This document shows, in pieces, positions 27,751 through 35,712 of a stretch of 64,000 nt of DNA. This stretch comes from Paraburkholderia bryophila. Its GTDB lineage: Bacteria > Pseudomonadota > Gammaproteobacteria > Burkholderiales > Burkholderiaceae. Below the pieces are notes generated by a model that saw nothing but the letters and a program-made list of their open reading frames with translations, was not told where the DNA came from and did not search any database. Made by a program: the position numbers and the translations under genes. The number at the start of each line of letters is the position of its first letter. Positions within the stretch are counted from its first letter, which is position 1. Where the stretch lies: NCBI RefSeq assembly GCF_003269035.1, contig NZ_QLTK01000020.1, positions 84,857-148,856 on the forward strand. Direction: 5' to 3'.

Positions 27751-27921
27751 CAATAAAAACCGGTGTGACTGAACGCGGGGGCGGCTTGCGGCGGCCGTGT
27801 CGGTTCCGGCCAAACTCGTGTCGCGTTGGAACCCAGTGCTTTGCTCCGCGGGCGCTACGCTCGTTGAACGGCGTGCCGCGCGAGAGTCGGTCACGCCGTT
27901 CACAAGACATGGAGACAGACA

Positions 27922-29121
27922 ATGAGCAGCAATCGCGGCGTCGTGTATCTCGGGCAGGGCAAGGTGGAAGTGCAGTCGATCGACTTTCCGAAGATGGTCG
28001 ATCCACGCGGCCGGTCGATCGGCCACGGCGTGATCCTGAAGGTGGTGAGTACGAATATTTGCGGCTCGGATCAGCACATGGTGCGCGGCCGCACGACCGC
28101 CGAAGTGGGTCTCGTGCTCGGTCATGAAATCACCGGCGAGGTGGTCGAAGTGGGCCGCGACGTCGAGACGCTGAAGATCGGCGATCTGGTGTCGGTGCCG
28201 TTCAACGTGGCTTGCGGACGCTGTCCGACCTGCAAGGCGCAGCATACCGGCGTGTGCCTGAACGTGAATCCGTCGCGCGCGGGCGGCGCGTATGGCTACG
28301 TGGACATGGGCGGGTGGATCGGCGGCCAGGCCGAATACGTGCTGGTGCCGTACGCGGATTTCAACCTGCTGAAATTCCCCGACTACGCCCAGGCGATGTC
28401 GAAAATCCGTGACCTCACGTGTCTGTCCGACATTCTGCCGACCGGCTATCACGGTGCGGTGATGGCGGGCGTGAAGCCGGGCGCGACCGTTTATATCGCG
28501 GGAGCGGGGCCGGTGGGCATGGCGGCAGCGGCTTCCGCGCGACTGTTGGGCGCGGCCTGCACGATTGTCGGCGATATGAACGAGGCGCGGCTCGCGCATG
28601 CTCGCAAGATGGGTTTCCAGACCGTCGATCTGTCGAAGGACGCCACGCTGGCGGAGCAGATCGAGCAGATTCTCGGCAAGCCGGAAGTGGATTGCGCGGT
28701 GGACTGCGTGGGCTTCGAGGCGCACGGTCACGGCAGTAGCGGTTCGCACGAGGAAGCGCCGGCTACCGTGCTCAATTCGCTGATGGAGATCACGCGGGCG
28801 GCGGGTGCGATCGGCATTCCCGGTCTTTACGTGACCGACGATCCGGGCGCGGTCGACGCCGCCGCTCGCAAAGGCGCACTGAGCATCCGCTTCGGACTGG
28901 GTTGGGCGAAGTCGCACTCGTTCCATACCGGCCAGACGCCGGTGATGAAGTACAACCACAATCTGATGCAGGCGATCTTGTGGGACCGTTTGCCGATTGC
29001 GGATATCGTCAACGTGACGGTGGTGTCGCTGGACGATGCGCCGGAAGGGTATCGGCAGTTCGACGGCGGCGCGCCACGCAAGTTCGTGATCGATCCGCAT
29101 GGGTTGTTGAAGGCGGCTTGA
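27922..29121 (+). CDS. fdhA: Glutathione-independent formaldehyde dehydrogenase
   Basis: NAD-linked oxidation of formaldehyde to formate, dealing with the C1 units released when betaine, dimethylglycine and sarcosine are demethylated. The 399-residue zinc alcohol dehydrogenase-family protein has catalytic ligands Cys47 and His68 (NICGSDQH, GHE) and a structural zinc loop CGRCPTCKAQHTGVC. YIAGAGPVGMAAAA is the NAD motif. The long loop GFEAHGHGSSGSHEEAPATV is characteristic of the Pseudomonas putida enzyme. A strong terminator follows. Confidence 0.93.
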   Translation: MSSNRGVVYLGQGKVEVQSIDFPKMVDPRGRSIGHGVILKVVSTNICGSDQHMVRGRTTAEVGLVLGHEITGEVVEVGRDVETLKIGDLVSVPFNVACGRCPTCKAQHTGVCLNVNPSRAGGAYGYVDMGGWIGGQAEYVLVPYADFNLLKFPDYAQAMSKIRDLTCLSDILPTGYHGAVMAGVKPGATVYIAGAGPVGMAAAASARLLGAACTIVGDMNEARLAHARKMGFQTVDLSKDATLAEQIEQILGKPEVDCAVDCVGFEAHGHGSSGSHEEAPATVLNSLMEITRAAGAIGIPGLYVTDDPGAVDAAARKGALSIRFGLGWAKSHSFHTGQTPVMKYNHNLMQAILWDRLPIADIVNVTVVSLDDAPEGYRQFDGGAPRKFVIDPHGLLKAA

Positions 29122-29175
29122 TGCGAACCCGGGGCCGGGTAGCGCGAACCTGAGAGGGCTGAACCACAAAAAAAC

Positions 29176-29213
29176 AAACGCGTTGAACGGTATCCCGCTC
29201 AACGCGTTTTTTT
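29176..29213 (+). terminator. Rho-independent terminator after fdhA
   Basis: AAACGCGTTGA (29176-29186) pairs perfectly with TCAACGCGTTT (29199-29209), followed by T residues to 29213. An A tract on the left flank suggests it also works for the convergent gbdR gene. Confidence 0.88.
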
Positions 29214-29253
29214 GTGTTCTTCGCTTTTGTCGGCGAAGCCGGCTAATCCAACC

Positions 29254-30249
29254 TCAAGCCGCCATCACCGGCAGCGCCGCCAGCGAAGGCGCCTGCTTGC
29301 GCCGCTCGCGTGTCGGCGCCGTGCCGAACGCGTCGCGATAGCTCTTCGAGAAGTGGCACGCCGACTGGAACCCGCACGCCATCGTGATGTGCATGATCGA
29401 CATATCGGTCTGCAGCAGCAATTCGCGGGCGCGCCGCAAGCGCAGCGTCAGATAGTAATGGGTCGGCGTCATCCCCAGATGTTCGCGGAATAGCCGCTGC
29501 AATTGCCGTTGCGACATGCCGGCGAGCCGCGCGAGTTCTTCGCGCGACAACGGCTCTTCGATGTTGTTCTCCATTAGCGAGATCACTTCGAACAGCGACT
29601 TGTTGGCCGAACCAAGCCGCGCCACCAGCGGCATTTTCTGTTGCGCACTGGTGTCGCGCACATGTTCGACGATGAACTGCTCGGCGATTTGCGTGACGCG
29701 TGCCGTGCCGACGCGTGGTGCGATCAGGTTCAGCATCATGTCGAGCGGCGCGACGCCGCCGGTACACGTCACCCGATCGCGGTCGATCACGAATAGCTCT
29801 TTCAGAAAGCGCGTATCGGGAAACTCCTCCTTGAGCGCCGACATGTTCTCCCAATGAATCGCGCACGCGTAACCAGCCAGCAGACCGGCGCGCGCCAGCG
29901 CGTAGGTGCCCGTGCACAGGCTGCCGAGCACGCTGCCCATGCGGGCGAAACGGCGCAATGCGGAGAGGTGGTCCGGGGTCGTGGCGCGTTGCACGTCGAT
30001 GCCGCCGACCACGAACACGATATCCGGTTGCCCGACGCAGTCGACCGGCCCGGTGTCGACCGAGAGACCGTTGCTCGCCGCGACCGGACCGCCGTCGGGA
30101 CTCACGATCGACCAGCGGTATAGCGTTTGCCCCGTCAGATAGTTCGCCATGCGCAGCACTTCGATGGCGTTGGTGAACGCGATCATCGTGAAGTTGGGGA
30201 GCGGCATGAATGCGAAGTGCGACAACGACGCCGTGCGATCGGTGGACAT
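29254..30249 (-). CDS. gbdR: AraC-family activator of glycine betaine catabolism
   Basis: A 331-residue GlxA-type regulator: a DJ-1/glutamine-amidotransferase-like ligand domain (about residues 10-190, including VLGSLCTGTYALARAGLL) and a C-terminal AraC double helix-turn-helix (ELARLAGMSQRQLQRLFREH and CGFQSACHFSKSYRDAFG). It is placed between fdhA and the glyA-dgc-gbc genes, as expected for GbdR, which responds to betaine and dimethylglycine in Pseudomonas. The start at 30249 (MSTDRT) is favoured over 30312 by a purine-rich site. Confidence 0.9.
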   Translation of the reverse strand: MSTDRTASLSHFAFMPLPNFTMIAFTNAIEVLRMANYLTGQTLYRWSIVSPDGGPVAASNGLSVDTGPVDCVGQPDIVFVVGGIDVQRATTPDHLSALRRFARMGSVLGSLCTGTYALARAGLLAGYACAIHWENMSALKEEFPDTRFLKELFVIDRDRVTCTGGVAPLDMMLNLIAPRVGTARVTQIAEQFIVEHVRDTSAQQKMPLVARLGSANKSLFEVISLMENNIEEPLSREELARLAGMSQRQLQRLFREHLGMTPTHYYLTLRLRRARELLLQTDMSIMHITMACGFQSACHFSKSYRDAFGTAPTRERRKQAPSLAALPVMAA

Positions 30250-30706
30250 GGGAGGAATGATTCCTTCGAATCTGTAATGTCGCGTCGCCGTGGGGAGCGG
30301 CGACTGCTGCAATTTTGAGGACTAGCGCAACTACCGTGCCATCAGGCTAAACCCTCGGTTGGCTGTCGAATGGTCTGGAACGCTCGACGATCGGCACCAG
30401 AACGGAGCCCGACGACACGGTTGGCGCACCCGAAGCGCGCACGACGTTCAGGTGCAGTGCAGCATGGGCGGGTCGCGGGCGTCGTGCGGCAGGGCGCTTG
30501 CCGCGAGCGACGCGCCCGGCGAGCCGCGCCGACTTGTCGAAAAAGGACGTGTATGGCGGAAAAGGCAAAGAACGCGTCTGAATTCGTAAATTGACGCGCG
30601 GGGCGAACGTCAAGAATAGACCCAATGCAGAGCGGCGACAGCGCGGTGCACATGCCGCACCGGACGGCGCTCACGGCCCTTCCGTCAACGACTTAACGGA
30701 CATTCC
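30250..30706. other. Divergent intergenic region gbdR / glyA
   Basis: A 457-nt gene-free stretch between divergent gbdR and glyA. Open frames in it lack codon bias of the neighbours. Apart from the direct repeat at 30535-30565, I see no clear promoter elements. Confidence 0.5.
30535..30565 (+). promoter_or_regulatory. Direct repeat, possible GbdR site
   Basis: TGTCGAAAAAGG (30535-30546) and TGGCGGAAAAGG (30554-30565) match at 10 of 12 positions with a 19-nt period, the usual geometry of an AraC-family site. It lies about 140-170 nt upstream of glyA. Confidence 0.35.
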
Positions 30707-31981
30707 ATGTCGAACCCGAATCCCTTCTTCGAAGAACCGCTGGCCGCCCGCGACGCGGCAGTGCGCGGCGCCATTCTGAAAGAACTCGAGCGCCAGCAGT
30801 CGCAGGTCGAACTGATCGCGTCGGAAAACATCGTGTCGCGCGCGGTGCTCGAAGCGCAGGGCTCGGTGCTGACCAACAAGTACGCGGAAGGGTATCCGGG
30901 CAAGCGTTACTACGGCGGTTGCGAATACGCGGACGTGATCGAAACGCTGGCGCTCGATCGTATCAAGCAGCTGTTCAACGCGAAATTCGCCAACGTGCAG
31001 CCGCATTCCGGCGCGCAGGCCAACGGCGCGGTGATGCTGGCGCTGGTCAAGCCCGGCGACACGGTGCTCGGCATGTCGCTCGACGCGGGCGGCCATCTGA
31101 CGCACGGCGCCAAACCGGCCATGTCGGGCAAATGGTTCAACGCGGTGCAGTACGGCGTGAAGCGCGACACGATGCTGATCGACTACGAGCAGATCGAGGA
31201 ACTCGCGCAGCAGCACAAACCGGCGCTGTTGATCGGCGGTTTCTCGGCCTATCCGCGTGAGCTGGACTTCGCCCGCCTGCGCAAGATCGCCGACGGCGTC
31301 GGCGCGAAGCTGATGGTGGATATGGCGCACATTGCCGGCGTGATCGCGGCGGGCCGTCACCAGAATCCGGTCGACCACGCACATGTGGTCACGTCCACCA
31401 CGCACAAGACCTTACGCGGTCCACGCGGCGGTTTTGTTCTGACGAATGACGAAGACATCGCCAAGAAAATCAATTCGGCGGTGTTCCCCGGCTTGCAGGG
31501 CGGTCCGCTGATGCATGTGATCGCCGGCAAGGCAGTCGCGTTCGGCGAGGCGCTGCAACCGGGTTTCAAGACCTATATCGACAACGTGCTCGCCAATGCG
31601 AAGGCGCTCGGCGACGTGCTGAAGGAAGGCGGCGTCGACCTCGTGACCGGCGGCACGGACAACCATCTGCTGCTGGTGGATCTGCGGCCGAAGGGCCTGA
31701 AGGGCAATCAGGTGGAGCAGGCGCTGGAACGCGCGGGCATCACCTGCAACAAGAACGGTATTCCGTTCGACGCGGAGAAGCCCACGATCACCTCCGGCGT
31801 TCGCCTCGGCACGCCCGCGGGCACCACGCGCGGCTTCGGCGTGAGCGAGTTCCGCGACGTGGGGCGCCTGATCGTCGAGGTGTTCGACGCGCTGCGCGAT
31901 CACCCCGAAGGCCATGCCGCCACCGAACAACGCGTGCGCCGCGAGATTTTCGCGCTGTGCGAACGCTTTCCCATCTACTGA
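30707..31981 (+). CDS. glyA: Serine hydroxymethyltransferase
   Basis: PLP enzyme interconverting glycine plus methylene-tetrahydrofolate and serine; here it would use glycine from sarcosine together with its C1 unit. The 424-residue protein has the SHMT motif TSTTHKTLRGPRGG with PLP lysine Lys234, and YAEGYPGKRYYGG near the start. It begins the operon with the dipeptidase and dgc genes, so it is probably the catabolic copy rather than the housekeeping one. Confidence 0.95.
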   Translation: MSNPNPFFEEPLAARDAAVRGAILKELERQQSQVELIASENIVSRAVLEAQGSVLTNKYAEGYPGKRYYGGCEYADVIETLALDRIKQLFNAKFANVQPHSGAQANGAVMLALVKPGDTVLGMSLDAGGHLTHGAKPAMSGKWFNAVQYGVKRDTMLIDYEQIEELAQQHKPALLIGGFSAYPRELDFARLRKIADGVGAKLMVDMAHIAGVIAAGRHQNPVDHAHVVTSTTHKTLRGPRGGFVLTNDEDIAKKINSAVFPGLQGGPLMHVIAGKAVAFGEALQPGFKTYIDNVLANAKALGDVLKEGGVDLVTGGTDNHLLLVDLRPKGLKGNQVEQALERAGITCNKNGIPFDAEKPTITSGVRLGTPAGTTRGFGVSEFRDVGRLIVEVFDALRDHPEGHAATEQRVRREIFALCERFPIY

Positions 31982-31999
31982 GCACGCCTGGAGCGAACC

Positions 32000-32971
32000 A
32001 TGAGTACTCTGCACGACAACAGCATCATCATCGACGGTCTGAACATTTCGAAGTTCGAGCGCTCGGTGTTCGAGGACATGCGCAAGGGCGGCGTGACCGC
32101 GGTCAACTGCACCGTGTCGGTCTGGGAAAGCTTCCAGAAGACGGTCGATAACATTGCCGAAATGAAGCAGCAGATCCGCGAGTACGGCGAGATTCTGACG
32201 CTGGTGCGCACCACCGCCGACATTCACCGTGCGAAGAAAGAGAACAAGACCGGCATCATTTTCGGTTTCCAGAACGCCCATGCGTTCGAGGACAACCTCG
32301 GCTATATCGAGGCCTTCAAGGACCTCGGCGTGAACGTGGTGCAGCTTTGCTACAACACGCAGAATCTGGTGGGCACCGGCTGCTATGAACGCGACGGCGG
32401 TCTGTCCGGTTATGGCCGCGAAGTAATCCAGGAGATGAACCGCGTCGGCATCATGGTCGATCTCTCGCATGTGGGCGGCAAGACGTCGTCGGAAGCGATC
32501 GCCGCGTCGAACAAGCCGGTGTGCTACTCGCATTGCTGTCCGTCGGGGCTGAAAGAACACCCGCGCAACAAGAGCGACGAGCAATTGAAAGAGATTGCCG
32601 ACGCGGGCGGTTTTGTCGGCGTGACGATGTTCGCGCCGTTCCTCAAGCGCGGCCCGGATGCGACCGTCGACGACTATATCGAAGCGATCGAATACGTGGT
32701 GAATCTGATCGGCGAAGACCAGGTGGGGATCGGCACCGACTTCACGCAAGGCTATAGCACCGAGTTCTTCGACTGGATCACGCACGACAAGGGCCGTTAT
32801 CGCCAACTGACGAACTTCGGCAAGGTCGTGAATCCGGAAGGCATTCGCACGATCGGCGAGTTTCCGAACCTGACGGCTGCGATGGAACGCGCCGGCTGGA
32901 GCGAAACGCGCATCAAAAAGATCATGGGCGAGAACTGGGTGCGCGTGTTCGGCGAAGTCTGGACGGTTTGA
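32000..32971 (+). CDS. M19 (renal-type) dipeptidase family protein
   Basis: A 323-residue zinc hydrolase-like protein of the membrane dipeptidase family without a signal peptide. IIDGLNIS, IGFQNAHAFEDN-like, MVDLSHVGGKTS and VCYSHCCPSGLKEHPRNKSDE occupy the positions of metal-binding and active-site motifs. A homologue adjoins dgcA in Pseudomonas betaine clusters (the PA5396 type). Its substrate is unknown; the fixed neighbourhood implies a role in betaine or dimethylglycine use. It starts 18 nt after glyA. Confidence 0.86.
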   Translation: MSTLHDNSIIIDGLNISKFERSVFEDMRKGGVTAVNCTVSVWESFQKTVDNIAEMKQQIREYGEILTLVRTTADIHRAKKENKTGIIFGFQNAHAFEDNLGYIEAFKDLGVNVVQLCYNTQNLVGTGCYERDGGLSGYGREVIQEMNRVGIMVDLSHVGGKTSSEAIAASNKPVCYSHCCPSGLKEHPRNKSDEQLKEIADAGGFVGVTMFAPFLKRGPDATVDDYIEAIEYVVNLIGEDQVGIGTDFTQGYSTEFFDWITHDKGRYRQLTNFGKVVNPEGIRTIGEFPNLTAAMERAGWSETRIKKIMGENWVRVFGEVWTV

Positions 32972-33029
32972 TTTTCGCGCTGGCCTGCGATTCCTACACT
33001 GACCCCACGTAAAAAAACGGAACCCTCAC

Positions 33030-33566
33030 ATGCAACCGCAACTGCCGATCAACGTCGATCCGGACACCGGCGTCTGGACCACCGACGCGCTGCCGATGCT
33101 GTACGTGCCGCGCCATTTCTTCACGAACAATCACACCGCCGTGGAAGAAGCACTCGGGCTCGATGCGTATGCCGAGATTCTCTACAAGGCCGGCTACAAG
33201 TCCGCGTATTTCTGGTGCGACAAGGAAGCCAAACAGCACGGCATTGCCGGCATGGCGGTGTTCGAACACTACCTGAACCGTCTGTCGCAACGCGGCTGGG
33301 GTCTCTTCAAGATCACTGAGGCCGATCCGTCCAGCTCGCACGCGCGCATCGAATTGCATCACTCGTCGTTCGTGCTCGCGCAGCCGGGTAAGGTCGGCAA
33401 GCTTTGCTACATGTTTGCGGGCTGGTTTGCAGGCGCGATGGACTGGGTCAACGATACCGCGCCAGATAGCGCGCGCAAGGGTCCGCCGTCCCATTCGCGC
33501 GAAGCGCAGTGCGCGGCCGAACACCACGACCATTGCGTATTCGAAGTGTCGCCGCTCGCGGCGTAG
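33030..33566 (+). CDS. DUF5943/V4R-like protein of the betaine cluster
   Basis: A 178-residue cytoplasmic protein always found, in my knowledge, between the dipeptidase and dgcA genes (PA5397 type). The C-terminal CAAEHHDHCVFEVSPL is like the Cys-rich end of V4R/4-vinyl-reductase small-molecule-binding domains, and YKAGYKSAYFWCDKEA fits the same fold. It may bind a metabolite or metal. There is no enzymatic motif I can assign. Confidence 0.8.
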   Translation: MQPQLPINVDPDTGVWTTDALPMLYVPRHFFTNNHTAVEEALGLDAYAEILYKAGYKSAYFWCDKEAKQHGIAGMAVFEHYLNRLSQRGWGLFKITEADPSSSHARIELHHSSFVLAQPGKVGKLCYMFAGWFAGAMDWVNDTAPDSARKGPPSHSREAQCAAEHHDHCVFEVSPLAA

Positions 33567-33646
33567 TGCCTGACTGACGCGTTTATCACGACGCCGGCAA
33601 ACGCGCGGCAGAGCGCAACAAGCTATTCATTCCGAGGTCGATTGCG

Positions 33647-35710
33647 ATGCGTTACCCCAACCTTTTCAAGCCTCTCACGCTGAACCAGCTGACCTTGCGC
33701 AACCGCATCGTCAGCACGGCGCACGCGGAGGTGTATGCGGAGCCCGGCGGCTTGCCCGGCGACCGTTATATCCGTTATTACGAAGAGAAGGCGAAGGGCG
33801 GCGTCGGCCTCGCCGTGTGCGGCGGCTCGAGTCCGGTATCGATCGACAGCCCGCAAGGCTGGTGGAAATCGGTGAATCTGTCGACCGACAGGATCATCGA
33901 TCCGCTCGCGCGGCTCGCCGAAGCGATGCATCGGCACGGCGCGAAAATCATGATTCAGGCTACTCATATGGGTCGCCGTTCGGCGTTTCACGGCGAGCAC
34001 TGGCCGCATCTGATGTCGCCCTCGGGCGTGCGCGAACCGGTGCACCGCGGCAACGCGAAGATCATTGAGGTGGAAGAAATTCGCCGCATCATCCGCGACT
34101 TTGCCGCGGCGGCGAAGCGCGTGAAAGATGCCGGCATGGATGGTGTCGAAATTTCGGCGGCGCACCAGCATCTGATCGACCAGTTCTGGAGCCCACGCAC
34201 CAACTTTCGTACCGACGAATGGGGCGGCTCGCTCGAAAACCGTCTGCGTTTCGGCACCGAAGTGTTGAACGCGGTGCGCGAAGCCGTGGGCGCGGATTTC
34301 TGCGTCGGCCTGCGCATGTGCGGCGACGAGTTCCATGAAGACGGACTCGATCACGAACAACTGAAAGAGATCGCTCAGGCCATGAGCGAAACCGGTCTGA
34401 TCGATTACCTCGGCGTGATCGGCTCCGGCGCGGATACGCACAACACGCTCGCCAACTGCATGCCGCCGATGGCGCTGCCGCCGGAACCGTTCGTGCACCT
34501 TGCCGCCGGTATCAAGTCGGTGGTAAAGCTGCCGGTCATGCACGCGCAGAGCATTCGCGACGCGGGCCAGGCCGAACGGCTGCTCGCCAGCGGCATGGTC
34601 GATCTGGTCGGCATGACGCGTGCGCAGATCGCCGATCCGCACATGGTCATCAAGATCCGCGACGGTCGCGAGGACGAAATCAAGCAATGCGTCGGCGCGA
34701 ATTATTGCATCGATCGTCAGTACAACGGCCTCGACGTGCTGTGCGTGCAGAACGCCGCCACGTCGCGCGAAGAAACCATGCCGCACGTGATCGCGAAGAC
34801 ACGCGGGCCGAAGCGCAAGGTGGTGGTGGTCGGCGCGGGGCCGGCGGGACTGGAAGCGGCGCGCGTGGCGAAATCGCGCGGGCACGACGTCGTGCTGTTC
34901 GAGAAGAACGATTATGTGGGCGGCCAGATCATGCTGGCCGCGAAAGCGCCGCAGCGCGAACAGATGGCAGGCATCGTGCGCTGGTTCGATATGGAAACGA
35001 AGCGACTCGGCGTGGACCGCCGTCTCGGCGTCGCCGCCGACGAAAAAACCATCATGGCGGAGAAGCCGGACATCGTGGTGCTGGCCACGGGCGGCGCTGC
35101 GTTCACGTCGCAAGTCGCGGCGTGGGGCGTCGACGAAGGGCTCGCCGTGAGTTCGTGGGACGTGCTGTCAGGCAAGGTCGAACCCGGCAAGAACGTGCTG
35201 GTGTACGACGGTGTCAGCACGCACGCCGGCGCGGGCGTCGCCGATTTCATGTCGAGCCGCGGTTCGAACGTCGAGATCGTGACGCCGGACGTGAAGGTCG
35301 CCGACGACGTGGGCGGCACCACGTTCCCGATTTTCTATCGACGGCTCTACGCGCAAGGCGTGATCCACACGCCGAATTACTGGCTCGACAAAGTCTACGA
35401 GGAAGACGGCAGGAAGATCGCCGTGATCCGCAACGAGTACACCGAAGAGCAGGAAGAGCGCGCGGTCGATCAGGTCGTAATCGAAAACGGCAGCACGCCG
35501 AACGACGAGTTGTACTGGAAGCTCAAGCCGGAATCGGTGAATCTCGGCCAGGTGGACGTGCACACGCTGTTCGCGTCCGAACCGCAGCCGTCGCTCAGCG
35601 AAGAACTCGGTAACGGCCGCTTTCTGCTGTTCCGTGTCGGCGACTGCATTTCCATGCACAACATTCACGGCGCGATTTACGACGCGCTGCGCCTTTGCAA
35701 GGATTTCTGA
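33647..35710 (+). CDS. dgcA: Dimethylglycine demethylase subunit A
   Basis: Flavoprotein that removes a methyl group from dimethylglycine to give sarcosine. The 687-residue protein has an N-terminal old-yellow-enzyme-type TIM barrel (to about residue 340), a cysteine-bearing 4Fe-4S region (CVGANYCIDRQYNG ... LCVQNAA) and C-terminal FAD/NAD domains starting VVVVGAGPAGLEAARVA. The architecture is that of trimethylamine dehydrogenase relatives. dgcB follows 2 nt later. Confidence 0.93.
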   Translation: MRYPNLFKPLTLNQLTLRNRIVSTAHAEVYAEPGGLPGDRYIRYYEEKAKGGVGLAVCGGSSPVSIDSPQGWWKSVNLSTDRIIDPLARLAEAMHRHGAKIMIQATHMGRRSAFHGEHWPHLMSPSGVREPVHRGNAKIIEVEEIRRIIRDFAAAAKRVKDAGMDGVEISAAHQHLIDQFWSPRTNFRTDEWGGSLENRLRFGTEVLNAVREAVGADFCVGLRMCGDEFHEDGLDHEQLKEIAQAMSETGLIDYLGVIGSGADTHNTLANCMPPMALPPEPFVHLAAGIKSVVKLPVMHAQSIRDAGQAERLLASGMVDLVGMTRAQIADPHMVIKIRDGREDEIKQCVGANYCIDRQYNGLDVLCVQNAATSREETMPHVIAKTRGPKRKVVVVGAGPAGLEAARVAKSRGHDVVLFEKNDYVGGQIMLAAKAPQREQMAGIVRWFDMETKRLGVDRRLGVAADEKTIMAEKPDIVVLATGGAAFTSQVAAWGVDEGLAVSSWDVLSGKVEPGKNVLVYDGVSTHAGAGVADFMSSRGSNVEIVTPDVKVADDVGGTTFPIFYRRLYAQGVIHTPNYWLDKVYEEDGRKIAVIRNEYTEEQEERAVDQVVIENGSTPNDELYWKLKPESVNLGQVDVHTLFASEPQPSLSEELGNGRFLLFRVGDCISMHNIHGAIYDALRLCKDF

Positions 35711-35712
35711 CG

